From Coleofasciculus sp. FACHB-T130 (GTDB lineage: Bacteria > Cyanobacteriota > Cyanobacteriia > Cyanobacteriales > FACHB-T130), in contig NZ_JACJOG010000050.1 of NCBI RefSeq assembly GCF_014695375.1, forward strand, positions 1-64,000: a stretch of DNA of 64,000 nucleotides, in the 5' to 3' direction. The first letter of the stretch is position 1. Every line of letters begins with the position of its first letter. Below the pieces are notes generated by a model. It saw only the letters and a program-made list of their open reading frames with translations, did not search any database and was not told where the DNA came from. Of the stretch, positions 63,189 through 64,000 are shown piece after piece. A program made the position numbers and the translations under genes.

Positions 63189-64000
63189 TCACTCAAATAC
63201 CTGACTATAAGCAATTTTTTGTAGCTGTTCGCGGTTCACTTTTCCCTGAGCGTTTCTTGGTAATGTTTCTACTGGCACCCAATATTTAGGGCGTTTAAAT
63301 TTACTCAATTTATCTTCAATTTCTATTTGTAGAGTATAAGTAGAAATATCTGATTTACTGGGAACATAAACGGCTGTTACAATTTGTCCCCAGTGAGAGT
63401 CAGGTAAACCAATTACGCAGATATCAGCAACTAAACCTGTAGCTCGAATTGCAGCTTCTACTTCAGAGGGAAAGACGTTCTCGCCACCCGTGATAATTTT
63501 ATTACTGCTACGACCGATAATATTTAAATTACCTTGTTTGTCAATAAAGCCTAAGTCATCTACTTGGAAATATTGTTGATTAGGAAATTTTTCGGGATAG
63601 TAACCAAGTGTCAAAGAACTAGATTGAATGGTAATAATTCCTACTTGGTTGATTTCTAATATCTCGCTGCTAGAACTACAAATTGTTACTTTGGCATGGG
63701 GGAGAATCTGACCGCAATTGTTAGTACCGTTGAGAAAATATTCTGGTTTGAGGGTGGCAATTTGCGAGGCAGTTTCTGTCATGCCATAAGTGGGTGCTAA
63801 GCGGATGCTGTGGCTTCTCGCCTCCTCCAGAAGTTCTATCCACGCAGGGGCACCTCCCAAAAGCACTGTCTGAAAGCGCGATAACAAAGCGGTTAACTCT
63901 GGATTGTGGAGGAGACGTTGCAGTTGAGTAGGTACTAATGATAGAAAAAAATTAGATGGATCAATCTCGCACTTTTCACTAGATTCTAATTCTTTGAATG
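63189..64000 (-). CDS. menE: 2-succinylbenzoate-CoA ligase, partial (runs off window)
   Basis: Adenylate-forming ligase that activates 2-succinylbenzoate in phylloquinone/menaquinone synthesis. The visible part is the C-terminal ~270 residues; the frame stays open to position 64000, so the 5' end lies beyond the window. Visible: LSLVPTQLQRLL, TVLLGGAPAW, PTYGMTETASQIATL (adenylate signature), DDLGFIDKQGNLNIIGRSSN, and LPRNAQGKVNREQL with the catalytic Lys. The DHNA-CoA thioesterase gene faces it. Confidence 0.9.
   Translation of the reverse strand, partial: FKELESSEKCEIDPSNFFLSLVPTQLQRLLHNPELTALLSRFQTVLLGGAPAWIELLEEARSHSIRLAPTYGMTETASQIATLKPEYFLNGTNNCGQILPHAKVTICSSSSEILEINQVGIITIQSSSLTLGYYPEKFPNQQYFQVDDLGFIDKQGNLNIIGRSSNKIITGGENVFPSEVEAAIRATGLVADICVIGLPDSHWGQIVTAVYVPSKSDISTYTLQIEIEDKLSKFKRPKYWVPVETLPRNAQGKVNREQLQKIAYSQVFE

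Overview
The window is cyanobacterial chromosomal DNA, probably from a filamentous species. The evidence is the very frequent HIP1 octamer GCGATCGC, many families of 7-bp tandem repeats, and lineage-typical genes: cyanobacterial Hfq beside dapF, the DUF3038/DUF4335 pair, a ThiD2-ThiE fusion, ComFB, a CyaC-type adenylate cyclase, DUF1517, and the men-pathway thioesterase next to menE. The species cannot be named from the sequence alone.

Layout. 1-3.9 kb: a TGAGGAC heptamer array, bioY, lspA (with a 30-bp in-frame duplication at its active-site loop) and an FHA-PBP1A. 4.0-10 kb: an accessory-looking block with a TerB-dynamin GTPase, a divergent membrane/coiled-coil partner, a small polynucleotide-kinase-like protein and a PD-(D/E)XK nuclease-like protein. 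10-23 kb: housekeeping genes (GST, dapF, hfq, a Kef-type antiporter, an M23 peptidase, comFB, an L,D-transpeptidase, a beta-helix/SPOR protein, thiE-thiS, DUF1517). 23-30.4 kb: a polyamine-type ABC transporter in the order potA-potD-potB-potC on the minus strand, interrupted by a Ser/Thr kinase fused to a SUMF1/FGE-like domain. 30.8-37.9 kb: PBP2, DUF4335, DUF3038, apt, an oligopeptide-type permease, and two small cyanobacterial proteins.

38-43.6 kb is a second accessory region. It holds a 1379-residue protein with seven zinc ribbons, an SF2/SNF2-like helicase and a C-terminal Rrp8-like methyltransferase. A small AT-rich orphan gene lies divergent to it, and a RAYT/REP transposase element lies beyond that. 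43.7-54 kb: tRNA-Gly(TCC), a TonB-like protein, an orphan modB, a cyaC-type hybrid kinase/adenylate cyclase, a GNAT, a conserved hypothetical, and hisC with a metallophosphoesterase.

54.6-62.6 kb: a sensor kinase with an apparent internal deletion, a TMEM14 protein, a DUF815 ATPase, and then a compact set of three genes: a membrane coiled-coil TerB_C-like protein, a BrxD/DUF2791-type ATPase and an Lhr-like helicase. The last two overlap by 4 bp. This resembles part of a DNA-processing or defence system, but no PglX, PglZ or methylase is present in the window. The window ends with the DHNA-CoA thioesterase and the 3' part of menE, which runs off the edge.

Cross-cutting pattern: heptamer repeats recur at gene starts (bioY, modB), inside a coding sequence (cyaC GAF1), and as long inverted repeats between convergent genes (16.9, 32.6 and 52.1 kb), where they probably act as bidirectional terminators. 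The best candidates for something undescribed are the zinc-ribbon/helicase/methyltransferase fusion and the TerB_C/BrxD/helicase set. All function calls are from motif reading; no database search was run.
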